NCBI GenBank assembly: GCA_037178625.1
Contig: CM074135.1
Location: forward strand, 2,606,001-2,670,000
Source: Skeletonema tropicum
Taxonomy: Eukaryota; Bacillariophyta; Thalassiosirophyceae; Thalassiosirales; Thalassiosiraceae
DNA length: 64,000 nt
Reading direction: 5' to 3'
Positions 9,301 through 19,714 of this stretch are shown here, one piece after another. Position numbers and translations under genes: made by a program. A model generated the notes under the pieces. It saw only the letters and a list, made by a program, of their open reading frames with translations, was not told where the DNA came from and ran no database searches. Every line of letters starts with the position of its first letter. Position 1 is the first letter of the stretch.

Positions 9301-10488
9301 GAAAAAGTTTCAAGAGAGAACGCAGGCCAGGTAATATGCTTTGGCACACATATCGTAGCGTACGTCGAGCCGCTTCAAGCCGTACTGGGGTATTATCAGG
9401 AGGGATACGCAGCTGCGATGGCAGCCGGTAATATTTTCCTAGCCGGGTCAATCGCCATGATCGGGTCAACTCACTCTTTCTTCGCTGGTGAGAACTTACA
9501 ATCTGTACGGGAAAGATTCACCGAAGCAATCAAGTTTATGGTAGAAAGGAACCAGACATTGCTAACCGTAAAGGCGCAATGCCATCAGCAAAGTATATTG
9601 AAGCTGATGGGGATAAATGAAAAACCAAAGCACGTCTCCGAGGAGTATGCCATTCTCGCAACTAACAACAGTGTCATGAGGTTGTACTACTTTCAGAGAA
9701 TGTACATAAGCTTCATCTTTCGCTCATACGATGATGCAAAAGATAGTATTGAGAAGTATCTAGCTTGCACCGTCGATGGCGGCGGGACCACATTGTATCT
9801 TGCCCACGCTTTTCATGCATTCTACGTGGGTCTCGTGTCGTTCTGGTTGGCTAGAAAGTGGAGCGAGGAGCAATGCTGGCATCAGACAGGCAAGAGATCC
9901 AAATTGGCTTTCAAACAATGGACTGAATCTTCCCAATGGACATTTGAGAATAAAAGGTACTTGTTGGAAGCTGAAGAGTCATTTTATAACAATGATTTTG
10001 ATGAGGCTAAATCCTATTACGAGAAGGCTATAGTATCAGCTAAAACTCACAAGGTAAGGATGATACAGAAGTGATCACCATTTATTTCTTATCACTATTA
10101 CGACATCGTTTTCTAATGAGACTGCTGTTACTCAGTTTGTTCACGAAGAAGCCTTGGCTTACGAGCTGGCAGCGCACTTCTATTTGGAGCTGGGAGAGAC
10201 TAACAAATCCTTGGAGTACTTTTTGCTTGCGCGTGAGAGGTATCAACAGTGGGTGAGTAGCAAGGATGATCCCTTCCACATGTGCTTTAATCTGCTTCTA
10301 ATATTTTCCATCGGTTCTTTGCTGATATCGTCTCAAAGGGAGCAACTGGGAAGTGCGAGAGTTTGTCCAATTTTTTAGTGGGTGTAATGAGAGTTTGTGC
10401 TGGTCAAACTCCAACAATCGCTGGTCACCATGAAGATGTTGAGTTTGTTCCCCCGTCCTCACCTGCACCAGAACGGTCTTTAGGTTAA
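6379..10488 (+). CDS. STAND-type ATPase with kinase-like N-terminus and TPR-like C-terminus, copy 1
   Basis: Coding exons are 6379-10053, 10136-10252 and 10339-10488 (introns of 82 and 86 nt, GT-AG), giving about 1313 aa. The copy at 13136 has the same splice sites. Residues ~130-150 (YIYSLGIVFYEIFSGGDRP) look like the C-lobe of a Ser/Thr kinase; the ATP-binding N-lobe and catalytic loop are not visible, so kinase activity is unlikely. From ~310 comes an AAA_16/STAND NTPase: FGRNAELSKI, Walker A GVSGSGKS (~338-345), GKFDQLKQGKPFSAL, and Walker B TLFLDDLQWAD (~467-478). The rest is helical, TPR-like. The order kinase-like/STAND/TPR matches the front half of large bacterial and algal signalling multikinases; the GAF/histidine-kinase or cyclase output found there is missing. 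Start alternatives are 6379 and 6397. A telomere-like run lies at 6838-6855. Confidence 0.8.
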
Positions 10489-10667
10489 CGTTGTTGCCCA
10501 GAGCTTGTGAACATAGAGCGGCTGACTCTTCTGGGAATGTGTCTGAGAGCAGAGAGCTGACAGGTTCTAGTTGTAGAAGCACCTCCTGAAGCTTGTTATC
10601 GTCTTTGTAATGAATAAGTCTGTCTCGTCATCTTTTAACTTCCTCTTTTTTGCCATCTTCATGTTAG
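8574..10667. repeat. recent duplication block, copy 1
   Basis: About 2.1 kb, nearly identical to 15311-17417 through coding sequence, both introns and ~180 bp of 3' flank. The genes are clearly divergent upstream of this block, so similarity jumps abruptly at ~8574/15311. This indicates gene conversion or a segmental copy of the 3' half only. Confidence 0.85.
10490..10663 (-). other. antisense coding-like segment, conserved in both STAND copies
   Basis: On the minus strand an ATG at ~10663 opens MKMAKKRKLKDDETD. One frame away, LQEVLLQLEPVSSLLSDTF and ALCSQALGNNVNLKTVLVQ follow, ending at a GTGAGG donor-like site. The same arrangement exists at ~17420-17235. The residues look like a real first exon, perhaps of a helical-repeat protein, but a frame change separates the two parts. 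It overlaps the tail-to-tail end of the STAND gene. This could be the captured 5' end of another gene or chance. Confidence 0.25.
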
Positions 10668-10969
10668 TGGCATCCTCTCTCTCTCTCTAGGTTCATAGTG
10701 TGTGTGGGGGGCTTTAGGTTATTTCTGTGCTACGGTAAACTACGTATCACTGGTGTTGTGAACAAGAAAAGTATCTGTGGATGGCTGAGAAGACTCTCGA
10801 GTCGCTACTTCTTTGTGAAGTAGATCTGCTACTTCTTTGTGAAGTAGATCTGCCACCTGTACTGTGTAATAAATATGAAATTTGGTCATCATTAAGTGAT
10901 GATGTGGTGGACGGGCCATTTTTGCTCTCATAGAGTGCTTGAATGGCAGCTAGTCATGCTGAGCCGTTT
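10664..10969. other. intergenic region with a tandem 24-bp repeat
   Basis: No gene seen. It contains a (CT)n run near 10676-10690 and, at 10804-10851, two exact tandem copies of a 24-nt unit (GCTACTTCTTTGTGAAGTAG plus ATCT). Each unit can form a short hairpin, CTACTTC/GAAGTAG. Confidence 0.6.
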
Positions 10970-12464
10970 GCCTTACAAACCGTTCTCCCGAATATTTTTG
11001 AGTAGGTGCTTGGGTGGCTTTTGTAGGAACCCCAGTAGTGATAGTTTCGTTGTTTTGAATTTCCAAATTGAGTCGGCTCGTTCTAGGATGTTTGATGGTG
11101 TTTTAGTAAATCTTGGTGAGCCATGTTGGAGGCGTTTGGGAATTTGGACTTGTCGATATTGTGGTTTTGTAGTCGCCATTTGGAGGTGTGCCGTATAGGA
11201 AGTAATTAATTGTGGGTCCGAAGAGTCCTAGTGGGCTGATGGCAAAAGGGAGTAGTTGCATGTTATCTGAGTAAAGCTCTCCGATGATTTGTTCTCCGGT
11301 AAGTGTCATTTGTGATGAGCTGTCGGTGCGTGATGTATTTGAACCTCTGCCTCTTTGAAACTTGCTCTTCTCTGCCGAAAGGAGTGACGCGACGTTATTG
11401 TTTGATTTAGCGCTTACTTCCACCTCGGGATGGAGAAGGACAAGTGTCAGAGTTGCATGTGATCATGTCAAATCCAATTTTTGATAGTCTACATGTGAAA
11501 TGGCCTTCTTTTGAGACTATTGGGAGGTTGAAATGGGTGTCGAATGGTTTAATGTTGGATTTTCTGATGCTGCGGACTAGGCCTGTAGTTTCTTTTCCGA
11601 TTTTTGTGTCTGTGAGTTGGATGAAGGGAATGAGTGTTTCCATCTCCTTATGCCACATGTCTCTCCATTTGTTGTGCATCTTTGTTTTGATTTGTTTGCT
11701 GAGGTGGCTGCATTGATATAGCATAGATGGTCTCCTTTTGTGTCGAAGTCTTGTTTGCAGAAGGGGAAATTGAGTTGTTCTGTTGTTTCCCAGATGTTCA
11801 TTCGTAAACAGCGGAGGAGGTTGAATCTGAAAAGGCGGTTGTCTTGTCTATTTTCTTCTCCGCTTCTTGGAAGGTCTAAGAGTCCTTGTACTATCTTGCC
11901 GTCGATGATTTCTGCGATGTTGTGTGTGCTGTCATTTGGGAGGTAGTTGATCATTTTTCTACTGAGGCAAGAGGATGCTTCTTTGTTGATAATATCATGG
12001 CATTTTTGTAGTGGTGTATTATTGATGAAGGTTGATACTTATTCCTTGAGCTGTATCGTCTCCGGTGCATATCTTTGCTATTGCCGGTGCAAATTTATTG
12101 AAGATTTGGAAGGTGGTAGATGGATTGGTCTCTCTATCTGCATAGTGATGTGATTGAGTCAGGTAGCATGAATCTTGTGCGCTTTGGTCCAAGAAATATT
12201 CCATTATAGATTGTGTTGAGTGTTCCTTTGGTTGCTAGAATTGAAGCTGGAATGGCTTTATCTCTTGGAGTGTTGAGGCCGAGTCCTCCCATTTTCGTGC
12301 TCATGTTCATTAGGAGTTGTGAGTGGGTAGGTACTGTGTCTTTGTTGGTGATGGATTTGATGATGGTGCAATTGATAAGTATTGTCGAATGCTCTGGCAT
12401 ACTCGATCAGTACTGTCATCAGAGCGATGTTCCTTTTGGCAAAATTCATCACATCGCCGGTCAC
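10970..12464 (-). mobile_element. degenerate non-LTR retrotransposon fragment (C-terminal part of the RT ORF)
   Basis: Read on the minus strand, open pieces in shifting frames carry the order of motifs found downstream of a non-LTR reverse transcriptase: MGGLGLNTPRDKAIPASILA (12290 region), NRLFRFNLLRCLRMNIW, then a Cys/His cluster FCKQDFDTKGDHL (11750 region), then HNKWRDMW...LIPFIQL and IKPFDTHFNLP. In intact elements these are the 'GGLGL', 'C..C..D..GDH' and 'RHN...P' segments. No polymerase catalytic motif is visible, so the copy is truncated at its 5' end and frameshifted. It sits between the two STAND genes and is not in the duplicated block. Confidence 0.55.
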
Positions 12465-12928
12465 AACTCACAAGCCACGTCATGCGAACTGACTTTTGCA
12501 TAAAGAAGTAGAGCGGTCTAGAGAGCACAAGTTTATGTACGCAAAAAATCTGGATGAATATCATGGGCCGTGGGCCTCTTTCTGCAAAGATTTCCCAAGC
12601 GGCACCACTGCCACGAACATTTTGAACAGCCACCAGCCACCAACTCAATGGCCATAACTTGTCTCCTACGTAGCCAGCCAATGAAGGCGATGAATGGCGG
12701 TTTGGAAAGCTACCGTCTCTTCAAATAAAAATAACTATTTCATCTTCATAACTGACTTGTGGAGCATCTGAAAATTGAAATGCCACAGAGACGGAGGCTG
12801 AACGCGGCATTTTGGGCGCAAACAAATCTCATCCGCAGAGCGAGGGGATCTAAAGATTTTTTCTTCCTCACGCAAAAATATCACATCGCCGGTCACAACT
12901 CACAACCCACGTCATGAGGAACTGACTT
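12448..12928. repeat. pair of ~48-bp direct repeats
   Basis: A segment starting ATCACATCGCCGGTCACAAC occurs at ~12448-12495 and ~12880-12928 with small differences and ends GAACTGACTT in both. It is separated by ~430 bp of non-coding sequence. It could be the remains of a target duplication or of a solo element. Confidence 0.6.
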
Positions 12929-13135
12929 CACGCTGACTTTTTGCGTAAACAACTGTTCTTTTCCACCGAAGTTGAAGTTGACTTCGACATAAATTGTCGC
13001 CTCTTTGGGCCTGCTAAGTAAGTACGCTATTCTTTTTTGTAGGAATTTGGACCCTGACCTAAGATCTCGAATCTCGATCTCGTTGAAAAGTAACGTGCGC
13101 TAGGCAAATGTCGGCCTCAATCCGGCACGCACACA
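12496..13135. other. intergenic region upstream of STAND copy 2
   Basis: Non-coding apart from the direct repeat noted at 12880-12928. It probably contains the promoter of the gene starting at 13136. I see no further feature. Confidence 0.5.
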
Positions 13136-16100
13136 ATGATAGACACTAGTATATCAGGAACAGGAACCTGTACGCCCCTCAGTGAGTGGATCCAGCAATT
13201 TTGGAATATTGACACTCCTACGACAACATCGTCTGCCGATTACTTAATTCTGGCACTGCGACTCACCTGCTCTCTTACCGAGAAGCTTTGCAAAGTAATA
13301 AAGGTAGAGACCGGCCGTTCGCCTACGGCACACTTTGATTGGATAGATAGTATTGTAGTCAACTTGAAGTCGAACAGCTGGAAGAGAGATGGCATGGAAA
13401 ATGTACTTGATACTATTTCCTCGGATGATGATGACATTAGCGTAGAAATATTGCCGTCCTTGTTTGAGAGGACAGAAAATACAACGCAAATGGATGGAAT
13501 ATTATATTCTCTTGGGATAGTTTTCTTTGAAATATTCTCGAGGGGGGAGCGGCCTACTGAGCTTGGTCAAAAACAAATAGGGAAGACGACTACGGATGAG
13601 ATTGGGATGGATGAATTTTTTGACGGCTTTAATCCTTTTCGCCGAGATAGAGCCGTTGATCTTGCTGATGAGCTCAGCGTGTATCAAAACCTGTTGAGCG
13701 ATTTCAACTGGTCGGATGATGACAGTACATCCGACACGGCTGCCCGGGGAGGGGATGGACCGAGGAAGAAGCGAGTTCAAAATGAAAACTACAATATGTG
13801 CTCAGTCTCGGTGGAGACTTTGATCGAGAAAGGTGTCCCGATGTCGGTTTGTGATTTGATTGCCAACATGCTGGATTGCGCCAATGGCGCTCCTCGGAAA
13901 GATGAAACGTACAATGATATATCTGAAGTGAGAGATGATCTTCAGCTCATGCTCAATAAGCCTTCTGTCTATCTTTATGATCTAAACATGAGCAGATTAT
14001 CAACGACCGGATTGCAGTCTGGAGGCATGTTTGGTAGAAATACCGAACTATCCATTATCAAGGATGCTTACCGACGAGCAATATCAGGTGACAGCGAGCT
14101 AGTAACAATATTTGGTCAATCAGGAACAGGCAAATCACTCTTGGCGTATGAATTCGGGGAGTACGTGGTAGCTGGTGGTGGAATCTTTTTATCCGGAAAG
14201 TTTGACCAACTTCAGCAAGGCAAACCGTTCAGTGCTCTGGCATTAGCATTCAACCAATATTGTGGTATTTTGTTGCAAAGTTGTGAACTTGCGTCATCGA
14301 AGCAAATGTTAGCTCGCCAGCTGAATCATGTATTAGGAAGAGATGTATATCATTTGATCAAGCTTATACCCAACTTGGCAAACATTCTAAGTCTGGATAT
14401 GAGTTGCATTGGTCATGATGAAGGCTGCACAAACGCTCAGAAACGACTTCAATACCTGCTGTGTCGGTTTGTGGAAGTGATATCCAGTACATTTGGTGCC
14501 CCCGTAACTTTGTTCCTTGATGACTTGCAGTGGGCTGATTCTGCTTCCATTGCGGCTGTCAATCAACTCTTACTTGAAGTTGCCGGTGGCCTCGCTTCTC
14601 AAAACACACGCTTTTTCTTCTTAGGATGCTATCGTGATGGAGAGACCTACAACACTAATCCTCTCTGGAAAACAATGTGCAACAGCGACCTCTTGAACGC
14701 CAGGTCTACTGACGTCAATCTTGATTTCATGGACGAAGAGACCTTAGACACAATGATCTCGGAGAACCTGTGTCAATTACCACGTCTCACTATACCTCTG
14801 TCGAGTGTGATATACCACAAGACCAAAGGGAATCTACTCTTCGTGTCGAGGCTGATGGTTTCGCTTGGCAAGGAAGGCCTCTTACGTCCAAGCTTGAGCC
14901 GGCGGCGGTGGGAGTGGGACTTGAAGAAGATCCAATGCCAAAAGTTGCCAGATGATGTAGCAATGTTTTTCACCCATTCGATCGAGGCGTTATCTGAAGG
15001 CGTCAAATCATCCCTATGCGTTTTATCATGTTTTGGATCTTCGGCAGATAGTGCTTTCATCAAAACTATAGAGAGAAGTTCTCCAGAAGAAGTTACTCAT
15101 GAACCTCGACATAGCAGCAGAAGAAGGATTCCTGGACAAGAAAGATAGTCGGTACCAATTTAGCCATGACCGTATCCAAGAAGCTGCATACAACATGATG
15201 AATTTCCTTGATCGATGCAATTTTCACTTCAGCTATGGTATGGCTCTGGCACATTTGTCGGCAAGAGAGGGTAACGATAGCAATCTGCTAACGGCTGTGA
15301 ATCAAATCAATTTAGCAGGTCCCGAAGCCGTCCAAGCAAAAAGTCAGTATGTCATTATTGCTGATCTTAATTTGAGGGCCGGGAAAAAGGCAATGGAAAT
15401 GTCAGACTTTATTGCAGCATACTCTTATTTTGATAACGGGATATCGTTTCTGCGGAAGAAGCACTGGGAGGAGAACTATGCATTGAGTTTAGAGTTGTTT
15501 GACTTGGCTGCGAATTGCGCCCTTGCCAATGGCAATGTCGTCAGCTTGAATATATTATCCCAACAAGTGTTGGAGAAGTCTCAATCATTTGAGGATAAGC
15601 TCAATGTGATGTTTTACGCTATGTGCGCATTAGCTTCGTCGTCAAAACTACAGGAATTCAATTGAAAGAGGACTAAATATTCTGTCAAAGTTGGGTATTG
15701 ATTTGCGTGGGATGTGAATCAGTTGGGTACGGAGGCTTGCCTGCAAGAGACGAGAGACCTATTGTCAGGCTACACAAATGATGAAATATTGAATACCAAA
15801 CGAATGACCGATCCGACCATGATCATTGCAATGAAGTTCTTAGGGCAAGTTGGAGATAGGGATGGCTCAAATTATGCCCAAATCAGCTCCGCATGCTACG
15901 CATCAAATTATTCAACTTTCGTTAGCACATGGCATGAGTCCTGTGTCCCCTATAGGGTTTGTGCAATATGGCTCCCATATAGCGAGGTTTGGAGATATCA
16001 ACGGGGGATACCGCTATGTGAAACTCGCCCATTCTTTGCTCGAAAAAGTTTCAAGAGAGAACGCAGGCCAGGTAATTGCTTTGGCACACAGTATCGTAGC

Positions 16101-17234
16101 GTACGTCGAGCCGCTTCAAGCCGTACTGGGGTATTATCAGGAGGGATACGCAGCTGCGATGGCAGCCGGTAATATTTTCCTAGCCGTGTCAATCGCCACG
16201 ATCTGGTCAACTCACTCTTTCTTCGCTGGTGAGAACTTACAATCTGTACTGGAAAGATTCACCGAAGCAATCAAGTTTATGGTAGAAAGGAACCAGACAT
16301 TGCTAACCGTAAAGGCGCAATGCCATCAGCAAAGTATATTGAAGCTGATGGGGAATAAATGAAAAACCAAAGCACGTCTCCGAGGAGTATGCCATTCTCG
16401 CAACTAACAACAGTGTCATGAGGTTGTACTGCTTTCAGAGAATGTACATAAGCTTCATCTTTCGCTCATACGATGATGCAAAAGATAGTATTGAGAAGTA
16501 TCTAGCTTGCACTGTCGATGGCGGCGGGACCACATTGTATCTTGCCCACGCTTTTCATGCATTCTACGTGGGTCTCGTGTCGTTCTGGTTGGCTAGAAAG
16601 TGGAGCGAGGAGCAATGCTGGCATCAGACAGGCAAGAGATCCAAATTGGCTTTCAAACAATGGACTGAATCTTCCCAATGGACATTTGAGAATAAGAGGT
16701 ACTTGTTGGAAGCTGAAGAGTCATTTTATAACAATGATTTTGATGAGGCTAAATCCTATTACGAGAAGGCTATAGTATCAGCTAAAACTCACAAGGTAAG
16801 GATGATGCAGAACTGATCATCATTTATTTCTTATCACTATTACGACATCGTTTTCTAATGAGATTGCTGTTACTCAGTTTGTTCACGAAGAAGCCTTGGC
16901 TTACGAGCTGGCAGCGCACTTCTATTTGGAGCTGGGAGAGACTAACAAATCTTTGGAGTACTTTTTGCTTGCGCGTGAGAGGTATCAACAGTGGGTGAGT
17001 AGCAAGGATGATGCCCTTCCACATGTGCTTTAATCTGCTTCTAATATTTTCCATCGGTTCTTTGCTGATGTCGTTTCAAAGGGAGCAACTGGGAAGTGCG
17101 ATAGTTTGTTTAAATTCGTAGAGGAATTCGTGAGAGGTCGTGCTGGTCAAACTCCAACAATCGCTGGTCACCATGAAGATGTTGACTTTGTTCATTCCCC
17201 CGTCCTCACTGCACCAGAACGGCCTTTAGGTTAA
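13136..17234 (+). pseudogene. STAND-type ATPase paralogue, copy 2, frameshifted
   Basis: Same architecture as the gene at 6379. The 5' part is intact for ~650 codons: kinase C-lobe-like YSLGIVFFEIFSRGERP, FGRNTELSII, Walker A GQSGTGKS (~326-333), GKFDQLQQGKPFSAL and Walker B LFLDDLQWAD (~457). It then breaks by frame changes at ~15085-15100, 15655 (+1), 15708-15722 (+2, which restores frame), 15841 (+1) and 16353 (+1) relative to copy 1. Both introns (matching the 16796 and ~16996 donors) and the 3' exon to the TAA at 17232-17234 are preserved. The last exon reads GATGKCDSLFKFVEEF, more natural than in copy 1. Either a young pseudogene or an assembly problem in a near-identical duplicate. Confidence 0.7.
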
Positions 17235-17417
17235 CGTTGTTGCCCAGAGCTTGTGAATAGAGAGCGGCTGACTCTTCTGGGAAGGTGTCTGAGAGCAGAG
17301 AGCTGACAGGTTCTTGTTGTAGAAGCACCTCCTGAAGCTTGTTATCGTCTTCATAATATAATATGAATTAGCCTGTCTCGTCATCTTTCACCTTCCTCTT
17401 TTTTGCCATCTTCATGT
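15311..17417. repeat. recent duplication block, copy 2
   Basis: Partner of 8574-10667. Identity starts at AATTTAGCAGGTCCCGAAGC and runs through the 3' flank to the CATCTTCATGTT run near 17417. Confidence 0.85.
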
Positions 17418-17688
17418 TGTGGATTGGAAAAGACACAGCATTTCATCAATCTTGTTTGCAGCAGCTATTGCAGCAGCTACAGTTACCCCTCTATGGAGAG
17501 GAGGGTTCGTACTATCATTAGAGCGATATGTCAAAATGCAACTAAGCAGCTATCTTTGCCACCTCCAGTGGGAATCATTAGGATGTGTTGCGTGTCACTT
17601 ACTCTGCGGCGAAGTCGAAAATAACGGAAATATAAATGTGATCGTATTTGTCAGTGAAGTACACACAATAATCTACTCAGACAACACT
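17235..17688. other. 3' flank of STAND copy 2 and intergenic region
   Basis: The first ~180 bp are the duplicated 3' flank, including the antisense coding-like segment. The rest (17418-17688) shows no recognised gene and lies between two convergent genes. Confidence 0.5.
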
Positions 17689-19438
17689 CTATTTTAGCGT
17701 TTCAAGCAATTCCAGCTGCTTCCCAATTGAGTCCAATGAGACAGAATTCGCGGCAATCAAACCCGAACCAGCAACAGCAGGCACACCAATGCCGGGGAAA
17801 CACGAATCACCACACAACAGCAAGTTCTTCACGGGTGTGTTTGGGAAAGGAAAGGACGCCTCACCTGCGTAAATAGCAGGACCATACGTTCCTCTATGCC
17901 GATTCAAAAACCTTTGATGCGTCAAAGGAGTTCCGACTTGATAATGCACATATCTTTCCCGAATGTCAGGAATCACTTTCTCTAACACACTCCATAGAAA
18001 GACACTTCGTTCTTCTTTCAGCTGGTTGTATTCTGGTGAATTCCTCTTGACATTTTCCCATCGTTCATACCGCTCTGTAGCAGGGGTATAAATGTGAAGA
18101 ACAGCGTAGTTCTCTGGAGCTAAACTATCATCATGTACAGAAGGTATCGATATCAATGCACAATTCTCTTCTTCGGTAACGCTCCTATTCCAATCATCCA
18201 TAAAGATATAATGCGCCTGCAATTGTTCCAACTCCTCTCGAGAGCACTTGAAGCCAACATGAAGATGCATAAACGAAGGACAAGCAGGTGTCTCTTTTCG
18301 TTCCTTGACAAACTTTTCCGGAAACTGATCCGTATCCACAATTCCACTATTCATCAGATCCCAAATGGATATATTCGAAATTACTCCCTTCTTGGCTTCA
18401 ATCGTTGCATCTGAATTCTTTACCCGTACACCGACAGCTTGTCCATCCCTCATGACAATTTCGTCCACATGAGATTTCAAAAAGATGGATCCTCCATTCT
18501 TTTCAATCCCTCGTACCAACGCATCGACAATTGCCGATGCACCGCCAACAGGACAGTCCATAATGGCATCTTCATCGTAAAACTCACCCATCATCATGGC
18601 CATTTCGGCTGTGATTGTTCCATCACTTGGTACACCCGACAAGACAAAAGCATAGCACATCTAACCAATTTGTAATAAAACTATCCTTGACACTAGCCCC
18701 ATCAATAATACTCTTGAATGGCTTGGTTAACTTTAAATTCTCCAATGGGTTCAACTTGGCAAAATTCGGTAAAAACTGTCCGGCAGTTAATGCTACTCCC
18801 GGATCGGCACGTATCGCAGCAGTAGGCATGGCATCCACAGCAGCGGCCAAGGGATCCATACTCTCCATTAATTTGTTCCATTGAGCGACACCTGTGTTAC
18901 CTGAGACTTGATCAATCACTCCACCCTCGAGTCCAAATTTGGAAGAGTGTACAAATTCCCCCTCGGGAAAAATCAGCCCAAATGTCTCATATGGAATACA
19001 CTCTACCTGTTCATCAATTGCATCTAATATAGTACGTAGTGGATTCGAACTCTTGGCGGGATAATTGGAATTCAACCCCGAAAAGAAGGAGGGTCCCGTA
19101 TCGAATGTAAATGTACCGTCGATTTGGGGACATTTGACTGTGTATCCGTGTGCGGCTCCTCCGGGTGCATAGTGTGATTCAAATATGGCGACGGAATAGC
19201 CGTATTTGCTGAGAATTGCTCCGGCGGAGAGGCCGCCGATGCCGCTTCCTACGATTAGTACGTCGTAGGAGGAATTTGGTGTTGCTTGTTTGGTGGCAAA
19301 GAGAGGACTGCTATTATTGGAACTTTGTCTTGTTGTTAGTTGCGAGACAGCAGTTGTTGTTGTGAATGATTGTGCAGATAGTGCGGAGAGCAGCAGAATC
19401 GCCGCTGATAGAACACAGCTGCACCGTAGGAGCACCAT
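17689..19438 (-). CDS. CRTISO: carotenoid isomerase-like FAD oxidoreductase, plastid-targeted, one frameshift
   Basis: The first ORF (ATG 19438, ~270 aa) and second ORF (to 17689, ~320 aa) form one protein of ~585 aa, the usual length for CRTISO/phytoene-desaturase-like enzymes. The N-terminus is a signal peptide ending SALSAQSF, an ASAFAP-like plastid-entry site. A dinucleotide fold follows (VLIVGSGIGGLSAGAIL, with the acidic end AIFESHYAPGG). The C-terminus has the FAD motif LLCGDSCFPGIGVPAVAGSG. Role known for the family: cis-trans isomerisation of lycopene precursors, or a related carotenoid/retinol saturase step; diatoms have several relatives, so the substrate is unsure. The frame is lost in an A4 run at 18646-18649: three As would join FITNWLDVLCF to VLSGVPSDGT. 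No intron fits. It shares a 276-bp divergent promoter region with the RNB gene. Confidence 0.8.
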
Positions 19439-19714
19439 CTTTTCTTGCTTTGCTCTTCGATCAGCAGAGATACAATAAATGTAGAAAACTCGATTTCTGT
19501 AGAGAGACGACGACGTATTTACTAAGCTACCACAGAGTTCATCATCATGGTCACGGTCAATGAGTCACTCTCGCGTGCGTTGTTGTTGATGCTTCGCGCC
19601 AAAAAATCTCTTTTTCGCATCCATCCGGCACTCCACCACTTTTTCTTTTTTTCACAAACATCATGCCGACGATGACGCACTACCAACATCACCCTACAGA
19701 ATAGAGCTCACTGC

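Noticed and set aside
19030..19060. tRNA B-box-like GAGTTCGAATCC on the minus strand
   Set aside because: It is within the conserved CRTISO coding region and no cloverleaf can be drawn around it. I found no tRNA or rRNA gene in the window.
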